Assembly (NCBI GenBank): GCA_016719895.1
Contig: JADJYG010000006.1
Location: forward strand, 1 to 64,000
DNA length: 64,000 nucleotides
Direction: 5' to 3'
Source of the DNA: Saprospirales bacterium
GTDB lineage: Bacteria; Bacteroidota; Bacteroidia; Chitinophagales; Saprospiraceae
Both the position numbers and the translations under genes were made by a program. Of this stretch, positions 36,463 through 45,414 are shown in pieces. Under the pieces are notes generated by a model, which saw only the letters and a list, made by a program, of their open reading frames with translations, was not told the DNA's origin and searched no databases. Numbering within the stretch: position 1 is the first letter of the stretch; each line of letters opens with the position of its first letter.

Positions 36463-37236
36463 TTATTTTTCCGCAGGATTCATTGTCCCCAAAATGCCAA
36501 TCACTGCCAGCATTCGGCCGGTCACGCCGCCGGAAAGGCGGTGTGAAAAATAATCATTGCCGTGCAGGACGGTGGAGTATGCCGAGTGTTCAATTTGCCC
36601 GGAAGGCACCCCGAAGGTTTCCAGTTGGGCCGCGCAGGCTTTTTTCAAATCGATAAAAAATTTGCGGTGCCCCGGACCGGGGCGTTTGAAATCTGTCGCA
36701 AATTCCGCTGCCACTTCAGGCCCGACTTCGAACGAACAAACGTCGATGCACGTGCCGATATACGCCACACAGTGCGCGCCCCTGGTACCGAACTGGGCTG
36801 CCATACGTTCCAGCGTTTTTTGCACGATGCCTGCTGCGGCCCCACGCCAGCCGGCATGAATGGTCGCCACCGCCTGGTTTTCCGTATCAAATACCAGCAC
36901 CGGTGCGCAATCGGCCACCGAAACGGCCAGCACAATACCGGGTGTTTGTGTGATCAGCGCATCGAAGCCGGAAGCGCCGCCGGGATTCGTGACCGTGCTG
37001 ACTTCCGCGCCATGCACCTGGCGGCTCCAGGCGATTTGCCCGGGTGAAAAGCCAAGTGCTGCACAAAAAAGCCGGAGGTTCTCCGCCACATGATCAGGGC
37101 GGTCCGCCGTATTTTTTCCCAAATTCAGCGAAGCATAGGGCCCTTGGCTTACGCCGCCATGCCGGGTACTTTCCGCCGCAATCAGGTGGGAAAATGGGCG
37201 AAAAACGGCCGGTTTTCGAAAAAGTGTCATGTACAT
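36463..37236 (-). CDS. pgeF: peptidoglycan editing factor / polyphenol oxidase (laccase-domain, YfiH family)
   Basis: 257 aa. The YfiH family metal-site residues are visible in QVHGAEVSTV, VADCAPVLVFD and TIHAGWRGAAAGIVQ, with a C-terminal HRLSGGVTGRMLAVIGI ending. The start codon at 37236 and an ATG two codons later are both plausible. Members are Zn/Cu enzymes acting on purine nucleosides, and in E. coli PgeF removes wrongly incorporated L-Ser from peptidoglycan precursors. Which activity holds here is not decidable. The gene is upstream of ahcY on the same strand, 188 bp away. Confidence 0.9.
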   Translation of the reverse strand: MYMTLFRKPAVFRPFSHLIAAESTRHGGVSQGPYASLNLGKNTADRPDHVAENLRLFCAALGFSPGQIAWSRQVHGAEVSTVTNPGGASGFDALITQTPGIVLAVSVADCAPVLVFDTENQAVATIHAGWRGAAAGIVQKTLERMAAQFGTRGAHCVAYIGTCIDVCSFEVGPEVAAEFATDFKRPGPGHRKFFIDLKKACAAQLETFGVPSGQIEHSAYSTVLHGNDYFSHRLSGGVTGRMLAVIGILGTMNPAEK

Positions 37237-37561
37237 CGTTTACAGAATATCGGTCGCTGCATACGGCCAGGCGACGGACCGTGCCAGCAGCGGCGGCGGG
37301 AAAAACAGTGGCGCCCGCCGAATCCGGGTATAAATATCGGAAAACTTTATTCATTTATGCCGCCCGCGGAAGCTGCCAAGCACCCGCCCATATGATCCGT
37401 CGAGGTTCAGATCATCCCGCTCAAGCAGTCTTTTATCGAAAAAGCGGGGACCTGGCTCGAATTGTAGTCGCCCGGAATACAAACTGCGGTACCTTTGAAA
37501 CGTTTGCCCGAAAACCGCTGCTTTGCCAAAGCCTGATCTAAAAATTAAACCCGTACCTTAT
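37237..37561. other. divergent promoter region pgeF / MacB-type permease
   Basis: 325 bp with no convincing gene; open frames on both strands lack family features. A plus-strand promoter candidate (TTG 37462, TACCTTTG 37490) faces the permease gene. Nothing else was recognised. Confidence 0.45.
37462..37497 (+). promoter_or_regulatory. candidate promoter of the permease gene (TTG, N25, TACCTTTG)
   Basis: TACCTTTG at 37490-37497 fits the -7 consensus and TTG is at 37462-37464. The spacer is again 25 bp. The ATG at 37562 lies 64 bp downstream. Confidence 0.4.
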
Positions 37562-38800
37562 ATGCCTTTCGCCGAGATCCTTCTGATGGCTCTTCAAAAT
37601 ATCCGGGCCAATATGCTGCGCGCAGTGCTGACCCTGCTCATTATTGCCTTTGGCATTATGGCGCTGGTTGGCATCCTGACGGCGATTGATGCCATTGCCT
37701 TTTCCCTGAACGACAACCTGTCTGGCCTGGGCGCCAACTCATTCAGTATCGAACGGAAGTGGAACGAGGGGGGAGGTAGCCGGCATGGCCGGCGGCGCAA
37801 GTCCGGCGATCCGATCCGCTTCGACGATGCCCTGGAGTTCAAGGAACGCTTCGTATTTCCGGCTACGGTATCCGTGTCATATATGGCGACGAACCTGGCA
37901 ACAATAAAATACGCCGATGAAAAAACGAACCCCAATATTGTTTTCACTGGCGTGGATGAAAATTATTTTGACGTAAAAGGGCTGGATATCGAGTTTGGGC
38001 GAAATTTTTCGACCAGTGAAGTGGAAGACGGCCAACCCAAAATAGTGCTGGGCCGGGAAATTGTAAAAACGTTGTTCAACGACCGACCCGAAAAAGCCCT
38101 GGACCAGATTGTATTGGTCGGCAACAACCGGTACCGGGTAGTGGGCGTGCTCAAATCCAAGGGCGCCTCTATGGGCAATTCGACCGACCGGGCGGTGTAT
38201 GCGCCATTAATGAACGTCCGGGCGTATTACGGGACGTCCGACACCAATTACGATTTGATCGTGGCTGTCCGAAATGCCACCGACATGGAGGCGGCACAGT
38301 CGGAGGCCACCGGTTTGTTCCGCCAGATTCGCCGGTTGCGCCCCGGAGAAGACGAAGATTTTGAAATTTTTGCAAGCGACAGTCTGGTATCAATCCTCAA
38401 GGAAAACACCACCAACTTGCGCCTGGCTACCATTGCAATCGGCCTCATGACACTCCTCGGGGCAGCTATAGGCCTGATGAATATCATGTTGGTGAGTGTG
38501 ACGGAACGAACCCGCGAGATCGGTATTTACAAAGCCCTGGGCGCTACCCGGCGGAGTATTTTGATGCAGTTCTTACTGGAAGCCATCGTGATTTGCCAGA
38601 TTGGCGGCATCGTGGGTATCGCCCTGGGCATTCTGGTGGGCAATATCGTGACACCACTCCTGGGCGGCTCGTTCCTCATTCCCTGGGGCTGGATGTTGCT
38701 GGGGCTGACGCTTTGTATGATCGTCGGGGTGGTATCCGGGTTTTACCCGGCCATGAAGGCAGCCCGGCTCGATCCCATCGAGGCATTGCGGTATGAGTAG
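37562..38800 (+). CDS. MacB/FtsX-type ABC transporter permease
   Basis: 412 aa from the ATG at 37562; 13 upstream codons are not conserved. One TM near the N-terminus (MLRAVLTLLIIAFGIMALVGILTAI region) is followed by a large extracytoplasmic MacB-type domain (residues about 50-270) and three C-terminal TMs: LATIAIGLMTLLGAAIGLMNIMLVSV, the segment after ALGATRRSILMQFLLEAI, and the last one before GFYPAMKAARLDPIEALRYE. The ALGATRR and AARLDPIEAL motifs are signatures of the family. It moves substrates or does mechanical work at the envelope together with a MacB-like ATPase, which is not in this window. Confidence 0.92.
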   Translation: MPFAEILLMALQNIRANMLRAVLTLLIIAFGIMALVGILTAIDAIAFSLNDNLSGLGANSFSIERKWNEGGGSRHGRRRKSGDPIRFDDALEFKERFVFPATVSVSYMATNLATIKYADEKTNPNIVFTGVDENYFDVKGLDIEFGRNFSTSEVEDGQPKIVLGREIVKTLFNDRPEKALDQIVLVGNNRYRVVGVLKSKGASMGNSTDRAVYAPLMNVRAYYGTSDTNYDLIVAVRNATDMEAAQSEATGLFRQIRRLRPGEDEDFEIFASDSLVSILKENTTNLRLATIAIGLMTLLGAAIGLMNIMLVSVTERTREIGIYKALGATRRSILMQFLLEAIVICQIGGIVGIALGILVGNIVTPLLGGSFLIPWGWMLLGLTLCMIVGVVSGFYPAMKAARLDPIEALRYE

Positions 38801-38818
38801 AAGCCGTTTTTGGCCTAA

Positions 38819-39111
38819 AAATTAAGATATAACTATCCATCGTTACTTATTAAGGCATCTAAGGATTCCATACAAACCGGAGCAATAGCTACTTTGACAG
38901 CCGATGGTGGCATTGGCGCCGCTTACTTATGGAATACGGGGAAACAGCGCCATCAATTCAAGTTTCACCCGTAACGACAACCACCTATTCGGTAACCGTT
39001 ATTCCGTTTGTATCCACAAAAAATACTTATACTATAAAGCCAATGCAACTGATTAGCATTAACCAGTTACGAAATTTTGCTGTATTGACAGAAATAATAT
39101 CAATTCAATAA
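38819..39111 (+). pseudogene. decayed fragment of an Ig/PKD-like surface-protein domain
   Basis: Translation from 38819 gives KASKDSIQTGAIATLTADGG and AAYLWNTGK. After a shift of frame at the GGGG run (38938-38941) the text continues as GETAPSIQVSPVTTTTYSVTV. Together these read as one adhesin repeat (LTADGG...YLWNTGET...SIQVSPVTTTTYSVTV), so one G appears lost. No start, signal or sorting domain is present. The stretch is clearly more AT-rich than its neighbours. It is probably the relic of a T9SS-type surface protein gene. The 60-codon frame at 38929-39111 should not be counted as an intact gene. Confidence 0.6.
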
Positions 39112-39132
39112 AACGGCACCGACGCAATAGCC

Positions 39133-39873
39133 CTATCCGTTCACTACCTGCCCGCTCCGCACCGCGATATCCGAGCCTTCGGCCAGAAAGATCGACAGCG
39201 GCTCGGCGCCGGTGAGGGCGGCAAATGCCGGCCCATACACCGCCCCAAAATCTACCCGGCAGTGCCACGACCGCACGGGGTGCACCCGCCAGCGCGGATG
39301 CTCCACCTGGTATTCCATGCTGCTGCGGGCATCCCACGCTGAATAGCCCCAGTAGTGCTCGGTGATGAACTCTGCTTCACTGCCCGTTTTCATGTCTGCC
39401 GGCGCCGGGTCGGCCTGTACGCCAAAGGCCTGCCACTGCCCGCGCTCGCGCCAGGCATATTCCACTTCGAGAGCGCCCGGCGGCTCCGCCCAGCGGCGCC
39501 ACATGCGCCGGGCTACATAGCGTTCGCGATACAGGGTATTGGCCACCCACACGATCGCCGGCAGCGGTACGATCTCACGCACGAACACGACGCCCCGTTT
39601 CCAGCCCATGCCGGGGTCATGCCGCCGCACGTAGAACCGCAGGTTGACCTCTTCGAAGTTGATGTGAAAAGGGATTTTAAGGCCCCGCACCCGCGTGTTT
39701 TGAAACATAAACCCGACCAGGCTGGCGTAGCAGGTATCGTTCCAGTAGTCCAGCTCTGTATGGGCCGGCAGGTAGGGAAGCAGGGCTTCGGGGGCGATAC
39801 GGTAGTTCAGCAGCAGCAGGCGGCGCCAGGCGGCGGTGAGAAATATGGGCCGGGAAGGAAGTATGTCGCTCAA
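39133..39873 (-). CDS. DUF2071 (YqjF-like) protein
   Basis: 246 aa. The N-terminal half has the DUF2071 pattern: AAWRRLLLLNYRIAPEALLPYLP, then GFMFQNTRVRGLKIPFHINFEEVNLRFYVRR and VVFVREIVPLPAIVWVANTLYRERY. These are single-domain, probably cytoplasmic proteins of beta-rich acetoacetate-decarboxylase-like fold. Function is unknown. It has no signal peptide. Neighbours give no clue: a pseudogene remnant lies on one side, an S9 peptidase on the other. Confidence 0.85.
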   Translation of the reverse strand: MSDILPSRPIFLTAAWRRLLLLNYRIAPEALLPYLPAHTELDYWNDTCYASLVGFMFQNTRVRGLKIPFHINFEEVNLRFYVRRHDPGMGWKRGVVFVREIVPLPAIVWVANTLYRERYVARRMWRRWAEPPGALEVEYAWRERGQWQAFGVQADPAPADMKTGSEAEFITEHYWGYSAWDARSSMEYQVEHPRWRVHPVRSWHCRVDFGAVYGPAFAALTGAEPLSIFLAEGSDIAVRSGQVVNG

Positions 39874-40004
39874 GGTGCGGTGGATTTTTTAAAAAAAAAA
39901 CACTGGTTAAGCCGTTGCCGGGGTTTATCTTGATCCGGCGAATTGTTGGCGCTGGTGGATCAGGTAGAGGTGCTTAAAAATGATGGGTACCGGTTTTTGG
40001 CAAT

Positions 40005-42260
40005 TTAAGGCCGTACTACCGCGCCTTCCCCGCGCAAATTTTCGTCCAAAAACCGCGTCATCAAATGGTACAGGTGCAGGCGGGCGTTGCCCCCCCGGAT
40101 GCCGTGGTCGAGGTTGGGGTAGAACATAGTGTCGAACGGCTTGTCGGCGGCGATGAGGCGGTTGGTCATTTCGGCGCTGTGCTGGAAGTGCACGTTGTCG
40201 TCGGCCAGGCCGTGCACCAGCAGGTACTTGCCCTGTATTTGATCGGCCAGGTTCACGGGCGCGCTGTCGGCATAACCCTGTGGGTTTTCGGCTTCGGTGC
40301 GCATGTATCGCTCGGTGTACACGCTGTCGTACCATTTCCAGTGCGTCACGGGCGCCACGGCGATGCCGGCCTCAAACACGTCGTTGCCTTTAGCCAGGCA
40401 CAGCGAGGCCATGTACCCACCGTAGCTCCAGCCGAAAATACCGATACGCTCCGGATCGACAAAAGGCAGGGTACCCAGGTAGCGGGCTGTGGTGATCTGG
40501 TCTTCGGTTTCGTATTTGCCCAGGTCGAGGTAGGTCATTTTTTTGAATTGTTCGCCGCGGCCGCCTGTGCCGCGGTTGTCCACGCAAACCACCAGGTAGC
40601 CTTTCTGCGCCAGCATCTGAAACCACCAGTAATTGGCGCCCTTCCAGGCGTCGAGCACCTGCTGGCTGCCTGGTCCGCCGTACACGAACATGAGGACGGG
40701 TAGTTTCTGGCCGGCGTATTGCGGTGCGGTGGGTTTAATCATCCAGCCGTTGAGCGCGCCGCTCCAGCCGCCGCCGGGTGCAGAAGCATTTTTCACCGGC
40801 ACCTGGAAAAATTCCACCGGCGCCACGCCACACTCGGCCTGTTGGTCGCGCAGGCCGGCATTTTGCTCCAGCGGCCGCACCACGCGGCCAACGCGGTCGC
40901 ACACGGCGTATTGCGGGGGAGTGCCAAAAGCCGAGTAGGTATCGATAAAAAAATCGAAGCCGCGGCTGAACTGGGCGCTGTGTACACCGGGCGCCCCGCT
41001 GATTTTTGTGCGGTGCTTGCCGTTGAGGCGCACGGCGTACACTTCGCGCCGCATGGGCGTTTCGGCAGCCGCCTGGAAATAGGCCAGCCCGTTTTGTTCG
41101 TCCACGCCATAAAAATCAGTCACCTCCCAATTGCCCTTGCTGAGCGCCGCCGTTTCGCGGCCCTGCATATCGTACAAGTAAATATGGTTATAACCGCTTT
41201 TTTCGCTTTGCCAGAGAAAACCGGAGCCATCGGATAAAAACACGGGCTCGCGCAAATCGAGGTAACAGGCGCTCGTTTCTTCCAAAAGCGTGCGGCAGTT
41301 GCCGTTGGTGGGATCGGCCAGCAGGAGTTGGAGCTGGTTCTGATGGCGGTTCAGGCGGGTCACGCAGAGGCTGCCGCCGGGCGTCCAGGCGATGCGGGGC
41401 AGGTAGTCGTCGGCAGTGGCGGCGTCGGCCCGGCCGGGTATTTGCACGGCGGTGGTCCTTGTCGAGGGCAGGTCGTACACCTGGGCCGTAATGATGGCGT
41501 TTTTTTCGCCCACTTTCGGGTATTTGTACGTCAATAGTTCAGGATAATCGCCGCCTTTGTACAACTCCATGGTGTATTGGGGCACTTCGCGCTCGTCAAA
41601 GCGAAGGAAGGCGATTTTCCGGTTGTCGGCGCTCCACTCAAAGGCGCGCGCGAGGGTGAATTCTTCTTCGTACACCCAATCGGAGGCGCCGTTGATAATG
41701 GCGTTGGCACGGCCGTCGGTTGTGATGCGGGTAGTTTTCCCGGAGGGCAGGTCGAGGTAGTACAGGTCGTTGTCGACCACATAGGCTACTTTGCTGCCGT
41801 CGGGCGAAAAGGTGGCATAGCGCTGTTTGGCGCCGTCGTGCAGGGCAGTCAGCTTTTTTGTTTTTAGGTCATACACAAAAAACAGCGCCCGGCTGCTCCA
41901 TCGATAGATCTTTTCCTCGCCGCAAGCCAGCAGTATTTTGTTTGCGCCGGCGCTGAAGCCATAGGCATCGAAAGTGCCCGTCCAGCCCGGCGCTATAGCG
42001 GCGGGTAGTGCAGCGGCGTCAAACAGCACAGCCGTTTTTTCACCGGTGCGCACGTCGTACTGCTCGATTCGGCTGGCTTGCAGCAGGGTGTAGTGTGCGC
42101 CGTCGTCCTGAAACCGGAATCCCGGGACCGTTTTAGCATCCAGGGCGCCGGTCGACCAGATGTCTTCCAGCGTAACAGGTTTTTGGGCAGAACTGGCAGC
42201 CAGCCCCGCAGCGAGGACGATAGCGAGCCAGAAGAAGCGGAGCAGGGTATGTTTATTCAT
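40005..42260 (-). CDS. S9 family peptidase, dipeptidyl peptidase IV type
   Basis: 751 aa from the ATG at 42260, which opens a signal peptide (MNKHTLLRFFWLAIVLAAGLAASSA). The N-terminal beta-propeller domain (DPPIV_N) contains WVYEEEFTLARAFEWSADN with the Glu pair that binds the substrate N-terminus. The catalytic domain has VYGGPGSQQV (oxyanion Tyr), GIFGWSYGGYMAS (Ser nucleophile), HGLADDNVHF (Asp) and NLDHGIRGGN (His). It would cleave Xaa-Pro or similar dipeptides from peptides in the periplasm. A second S9 gene lies head to head, 206 bp away. Confidence 0.95.
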   Translation of the reverse strand: MNKHTLLRFFWLAIVLAAGLAASSAQKPVTLEDIWSTGALDAKTVPGFRFQDDGAHYTLLQASRIEQYDVRTGEKTAVLFDAAALPAAIAPGWTGTFDAYGFSAGANKILLACGEEKIYRWSSRALFFVYDLKTKKLTALHDGAKQRYATFSPDGSKVAYVVDNDLYYLDLPSGKTTRITTDGRANAIINGASDWVYEEEFTLARAFEWSADNRKIAFLRFDEREVPQYTMELYKGGDYPELLTYKYPKVGEKNAIITAQVYDLPSTRTTAVQIPGRADAATADDYLPRIAWTPGGSLCVTRLNRHQNQLQLLLADPTNGNCRTLLEETSACYLDLREPVFLSDGSGFLWQSEKSGYNHIYLYDMQGRETAALSKGNWEVTDFYGVDEQNGLAYFQAAAETPMRREVYAVRLNGKHRTKISGAPGVHSAQFSRGFDFFIDTYSAFGTPPQYAVCDRVGRVVRPLEQNAGLRDQQAECGVAPVEFFQVPVKNASAPGGGWSGALNGWMIKPTAPQYAGQKLPVLMFVYGGPGSQQVLDAWKGANYWWFQMLAQKGYLVVCVDNRGTGGRGEQFKKMTYLDLGKYETEDQITTARYLGTLPFVDPERIGIFGWSYGGYMASLCLAKGNDVFEAGIAVAPVTHWKWYDSVYTERYMRTEAENPQGYADSAPVNLADQIQGKYLLVHGLADDNVHFQHSAEMTNRLIAADKPFDTMFYPNLDHGIRGGNARLHLYHLMTRFLDENLRGEGAVVRP

Positions 42261-42393
42261 GTGCGGGATGTGCGGTTCGATATTGGCGCTTTTTGGTCGC
42301 ATGGTTCATAATGCCGGGTAAAAATACGCGCGCCGGGCCGGCGGCGCGTTGTCCGGTGTGGTTTTTAAGATAAACAACCCGAACTGGCGGCTG

Positions 42394-42429
42394 TTGTGCG
42401 AAAAGAACGCAGCGGGCGGATTATCTTTG
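42394..42429 (+). promoter_or_regulatory. candidate promoter of the second S9 gene (TTG, N25, TATCTTTG)
   Basis: TATCTTTG at 42422-42429 fits the -7 consensus and TTG lies at 42394-42396. The spacer is 25 bp, the same as at two other sites in the window. The GTG start is 37 bp downstream. Confidence 0.45.
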
Positions 42430-42466
42430 GCCGTTCAAAACTAGTCAAATCAAACTTACCTCCTCC

Positions 42467-44644
42467 GTGCAACGAAAACTATCCTTGCTCCTCGCTTTTT
42501 TCCTGTCGGCCTGCGTGCTTTCTGCACAAGAATTGAAATGGATTGCCGGCAGCGCTGCCTATTACCAGCAGGAAGCTGGTCAGATCGTCAAAGTGACCCT
42601 GCCGGATATGGCCAAAGAAACCGTTGTTACCGCCGGGCAGCTTAAACCCGAGGGCGCCCAGGCATTAAAAGTGCGCGATTATTTTTTCTCTGCCGATAAC
42701 CGCTATGTTTTGATCTACACGAACGCCAAGCGCGTTTGGCGCTACGACACCCGCGGCGATTATTGGGTGCTCGACCGGACGAGCGGCAAACTGCGGCAAA
42801 TCGGCAAGGACCGACCGGCTTCGACCCTGATGTTTGCCAAACTATCGCCCGACGGACGGCTTGCTGCCTATGTCAGCGAACACAACCTGTACGTGGAAGA
42901 GATTTCCAGCGGCAAAGTCAGGCAACTTACCCAGACCGGCGGCTCGCGCAAACTGATTCATGGCACGTTCGACTGGGTGTACGAAGAGGAGTTCGACTGC
43001 CGCGACGGCTTCCGCTGGAGCCCCGACAGCAAAAAAATTGCCTACTGGCAAATCGACGCCAACCAGGTCCGCGATTTCCTGATGATCAATACCACCGACT
43101 CTATCTATCCTTTTACAATCCCGGTAGAGTATCCCAAAGTTGGCGAGCCGCCTTCGCCTTACCGCATTGGCGTGGCGGATATCAGCTCCGGCAAAACCCG
43201 TTGGATGGATATTCCCGGCGACCCGCGCAATACCTACCTGCCCCGCATGGAATGGGCCGCCAACGCTACCGAACTGCTGGTGCAACAACTCAACCGCAAA
43301 CAAAACGAAAGCCAGCTCCTGTTGTGCGATGCCGCCAGTGGTAAAACCCGTACGATCTATACCGAGCGCGACGAGGCCTGGATCGACCTGAAAGCCGACG
43401 GCGACGGCGGATACTGGGACTGGTTTTCCAGGGGTAGTGCGTTTTTATGGACCAGCGAAAAAGACGGCTGGCGGCATATCTATCGCATTTCGCGCGACGG
43501 CAAAAGCGAAACACTGCTGACTCCCGGCAACTACGACGTGATCAGCCTGCTGCGCGCAGACGAATCCGGCGGCTACCTGTATTTTACGGCTTCGCCGGAT
43601 AATGCTACGCAGGAGTACCTCTACCGCGTGCGCATGGACGGCGGCGGCCAGCCCGAGTTGCTCTCGCCGCCCGGCCAGAAAGGCTCGCACGGGTATCAGA
43701 TATCGCCCGACGCCCGCTATGCCTTCCACTCGTTTTCCAACTACTTTACCCGGCGGATGACGGAGTGGGTGACCTTGCCCGGACACAAGCCGCTGAATGA
43801 AAAAGAGGCCATCCCGGCAAACATGGAAGCGCCGGAAGGAATACGTACCGAATTTTTCCAGGTCACTACCGCCGACGGCGTGACCATGGATGGCTGGTTG
43901 ACCAAGCCCGACAATTTCGATCCTTCAAAAAAATATCCGATCCTTTTTTATGTGTACACGGAGCCGGCCGGCGCTACCGTCCGCGATCGTTTCGGCATCG
44001 GCCGCAACCGGCTATACGATGGCGATATGGCGAAGGACGGCTATATTTATGCTTCCCTCGACGGCAGGGGAACGCCTGCTCCGAAGGGTCGCGCCTGGCG
44101 CAAGGCTATTTACCGGCAAATCGGCGTCATCAATATCCGCGACCAGGCAATGGGCGCGCAGGAAATGTTCCGGCGCTGGAACTGGATCGACACCAGCCGG
44201 GTGGCGGTGCATGGTTGGAGCGGCGGCGGCTCAGCCACACTCAACCTGCTGTTTCAATACCCGGAAATATACAAAACAGGCATTGCTGTGGCAGCAGTGG
44301 CCGACCAACTCACCTACGACAATATTTACCAGGAGCGCTATATGGGCTTGCCGCAGGAAAACCGCGAAGATTTTGTAAAAGGCTCTCCCATTACGTACGT
44401 TAAAAACCTCCGCGGCCACCTGCTGTACATTCACGGGACAGGCGACGACAATGTGCACTACCAAAACGCGGAGAAGCTCATTGACGAACTGATCAAATAC
44501 AACAAGCAATTCCAGGTGATGCCTTACCCCAACCGCTCGCACGGTATTTTCGAGGGTGAAGGCACAGGAAGACATTTATCCACCTTGTTCACAAATTTCC
44601 TGCGCGCGCATTGTCCACCGGGCGGGCGGGTGACAACACCCTGA
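42467..44644 (+). CDS. S9 family peptidase, dipeptidyl peptidase IV type (second copy)
   Basis: 725 aa with a GTG start at 42467 that directly opens a signal peptide (MQRKLSLLLAFFLSACVLSA). No in-frame ATG gives a better start. The propeller domain has FDWVYEEEFDCRDGFRWSPD (Glu pair). The catalytic domain has FYVYTEPAGATV in place of YGGPGSQ, VHGWSGGGSATLN (Ser, without the Tyr of GWSYGG), HGTGDDNVHYQ (Asp) and NRSHGIF (His). It belongs to a different S9B subgroup from its head-to-head neighbour, so the pair probably covers complementary peptide substrates. Location is the periplasm or outer membrane. Confidence 0.94.
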   Translation: MQRKLSLLLAFFLSACVLSAQELKWIAGSAAYYQQEAGQIVKVTLPDMAKETVVTAGQLKPEGAQALKVRDYFFSADNRYVLIYTNAKRVWRYDTRGDYWVLDRTSGKLRQIGKDRPASTLMFAKLSPDGRLAAYVSEHNLYVEEISSGKVRQLTQTGGSRKLIHGTFDWVYEEEFDCRDGFRWSPDSKKIAYWQIDANQVRDFLMINTTDSIYPFTIPVEYPKVGEPPSPYRIGVADISSGKTRWMDIPGDPRNTYLPRMEWAANATELLVQQLNRKQNESQLLLCDAASGKTRTIYTERDEAWIDLKADGDGGYWDWFSRGSAFLWTSEKDGWRHIYRISRDGKSETLLTPGNYDVISLLRADESGGYLYFTASPDNATQEYLYRVRMDGGGQPELLSPPGQKGSHGYQISPDARYAFHSFSNYFTRRMTEWVTLPGHKPLNEKEAIPANMEAPEGIRTEFFQVTTADGVTMDGWLTKPDNFDPSKKYPILFYVYTEPAGATVRDRFGIGRNRLYDGDMAKDGYIYASLDGRGTPAPKGRAWRKAIYRQIGVINIRDQAMGAQEMFRRWNWIDTSRVAVHGWSGGGSATLNLLFQYPEIYKTGIAVAAVADQLTYDNIYQERYMGLPQENREDFVKGSPITYVKNLRGHLLYIHGTGDDNVHYQNAEKLIDELIKYNKQFQVMPYPNRSHGIFEGEGTGRHLSTLFTNFLRAHCPPGGRVTTP

Positions 44645-44672
44645 GGCGAGTGGCGGAAATATGCTGCGGCTA

Positions 44673-45227
44673 TCAGTGCTGCAAGTGAAAAATATATTGC
44701 AAAGAATCCATCAAGTGGCCATTCCCCCGGTCGATCGCGTCTACGAGCGCGCCGTTTTCATCCCAGCGCCGCCAGAGGCCAACCTCGCGATTGGCATAGC
44801 GAAATCCATGCTGGCGCATCTGGCCGTTGCAATACCACCAGGAGCAGGGGCCATAAAACTTGTTTTTAAATAAAACACCCTCATAGCCAGTGGAACCGTC
44901 GGGGCAAATTTCACAACGCCATTCAAACCTTCCGTCAAAAGTAAACAGGGAAAGACCTTGGAGCTTGCCCGTTTTTTCGTACCACTCCTCCCGGAAAATA
45001 CGGCCTTCCCGAATAAACACCCGGTGGCTGAACATGGAGTCGGCCAGGTATTCGAAGTGGGTGGTATCGGCGCTCAGATCAGCCGCGCTTTGAATTTTCG
45101 AACGAAGCGCATGATACCAGGCCGAGGGGTTCACGTGTGGCTGTTGTCGACATTGTGTCGAGGCAATAAATAAGAGAAACAGGCAGTAGAAGAGGCTGAG
45201 TCGATTGCAAATGGTTAGGAAGTGCAT
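44673..45227 (-). CDS. lipoprotein with MORN/YwqK-like repeats
   Basis: 184 aa from the ATG at 45227. The signal segment (LSLFYCLFLLFIASTQC) ends in a possible lipidation Cys near residue 26. The mature part contains short beta-hairpin repeats of the MORN_2/YwqK kind: REEWYEKTGKLQGLSLFTFDG, EGVLFKNKFYGPCSWWYCNGQ and HGFRYANREVGLWRRWDENG. In other bacteria YwqK is an antitoxin, but the same repeats occur in many exported Bacteroidota proteins. The lipobox suggests an envelope role here, with function unknown. It converges on the S9 gene (28-bp gap). Confidence 0.7.
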   Translation of the reverse strand: MHFLTICNRLSLFYCLFLLFIASTQCRQQPHVNPSAWYHALRSKIQSAADLSADTTHFEYLADSMFSHRVFIREGRIFREEWYEKTGKLQGLSLFTFDGRFEWRCEICPDGSTGYEGVLFKNKFYGPCSWWYCNGQMRQHGFRYANREVGLWRRWDENGALVDAIDRGNGHLMDSLQYIFHLQH

Positions 45228-45414
45228 ATTTAAGCGTCCTGAGATTTCAAATTTTTGCACAATGCCGTATTACCGTGGGCTATAGTTACGGACAATTTGT
45301 GAATAAAAACAATCGATCTTCCGGGCCTGTACTGGATAAGAATATTTTGCGCAGCGTATGGATAGCTGTTGCCTAGGTTTCTTAGCCCGGCCAAGGCCGC
45401 TGTGAGCGTCCGCT

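Noticed and set aside
38929..39111. 60-codon frame as an intact small gene
   Set aside because: Its N-terminus only makes sense as the continuation of the frame before 38938; better read as a frameshifted relic.
44673..45227. YwqK antitoxin of a toxin-antitoxin pair
   Set aside because: A lipoprotein-type signal is present and no toxin-like gene is next to it; MORN-like repeats alone do not show antitoxin function.
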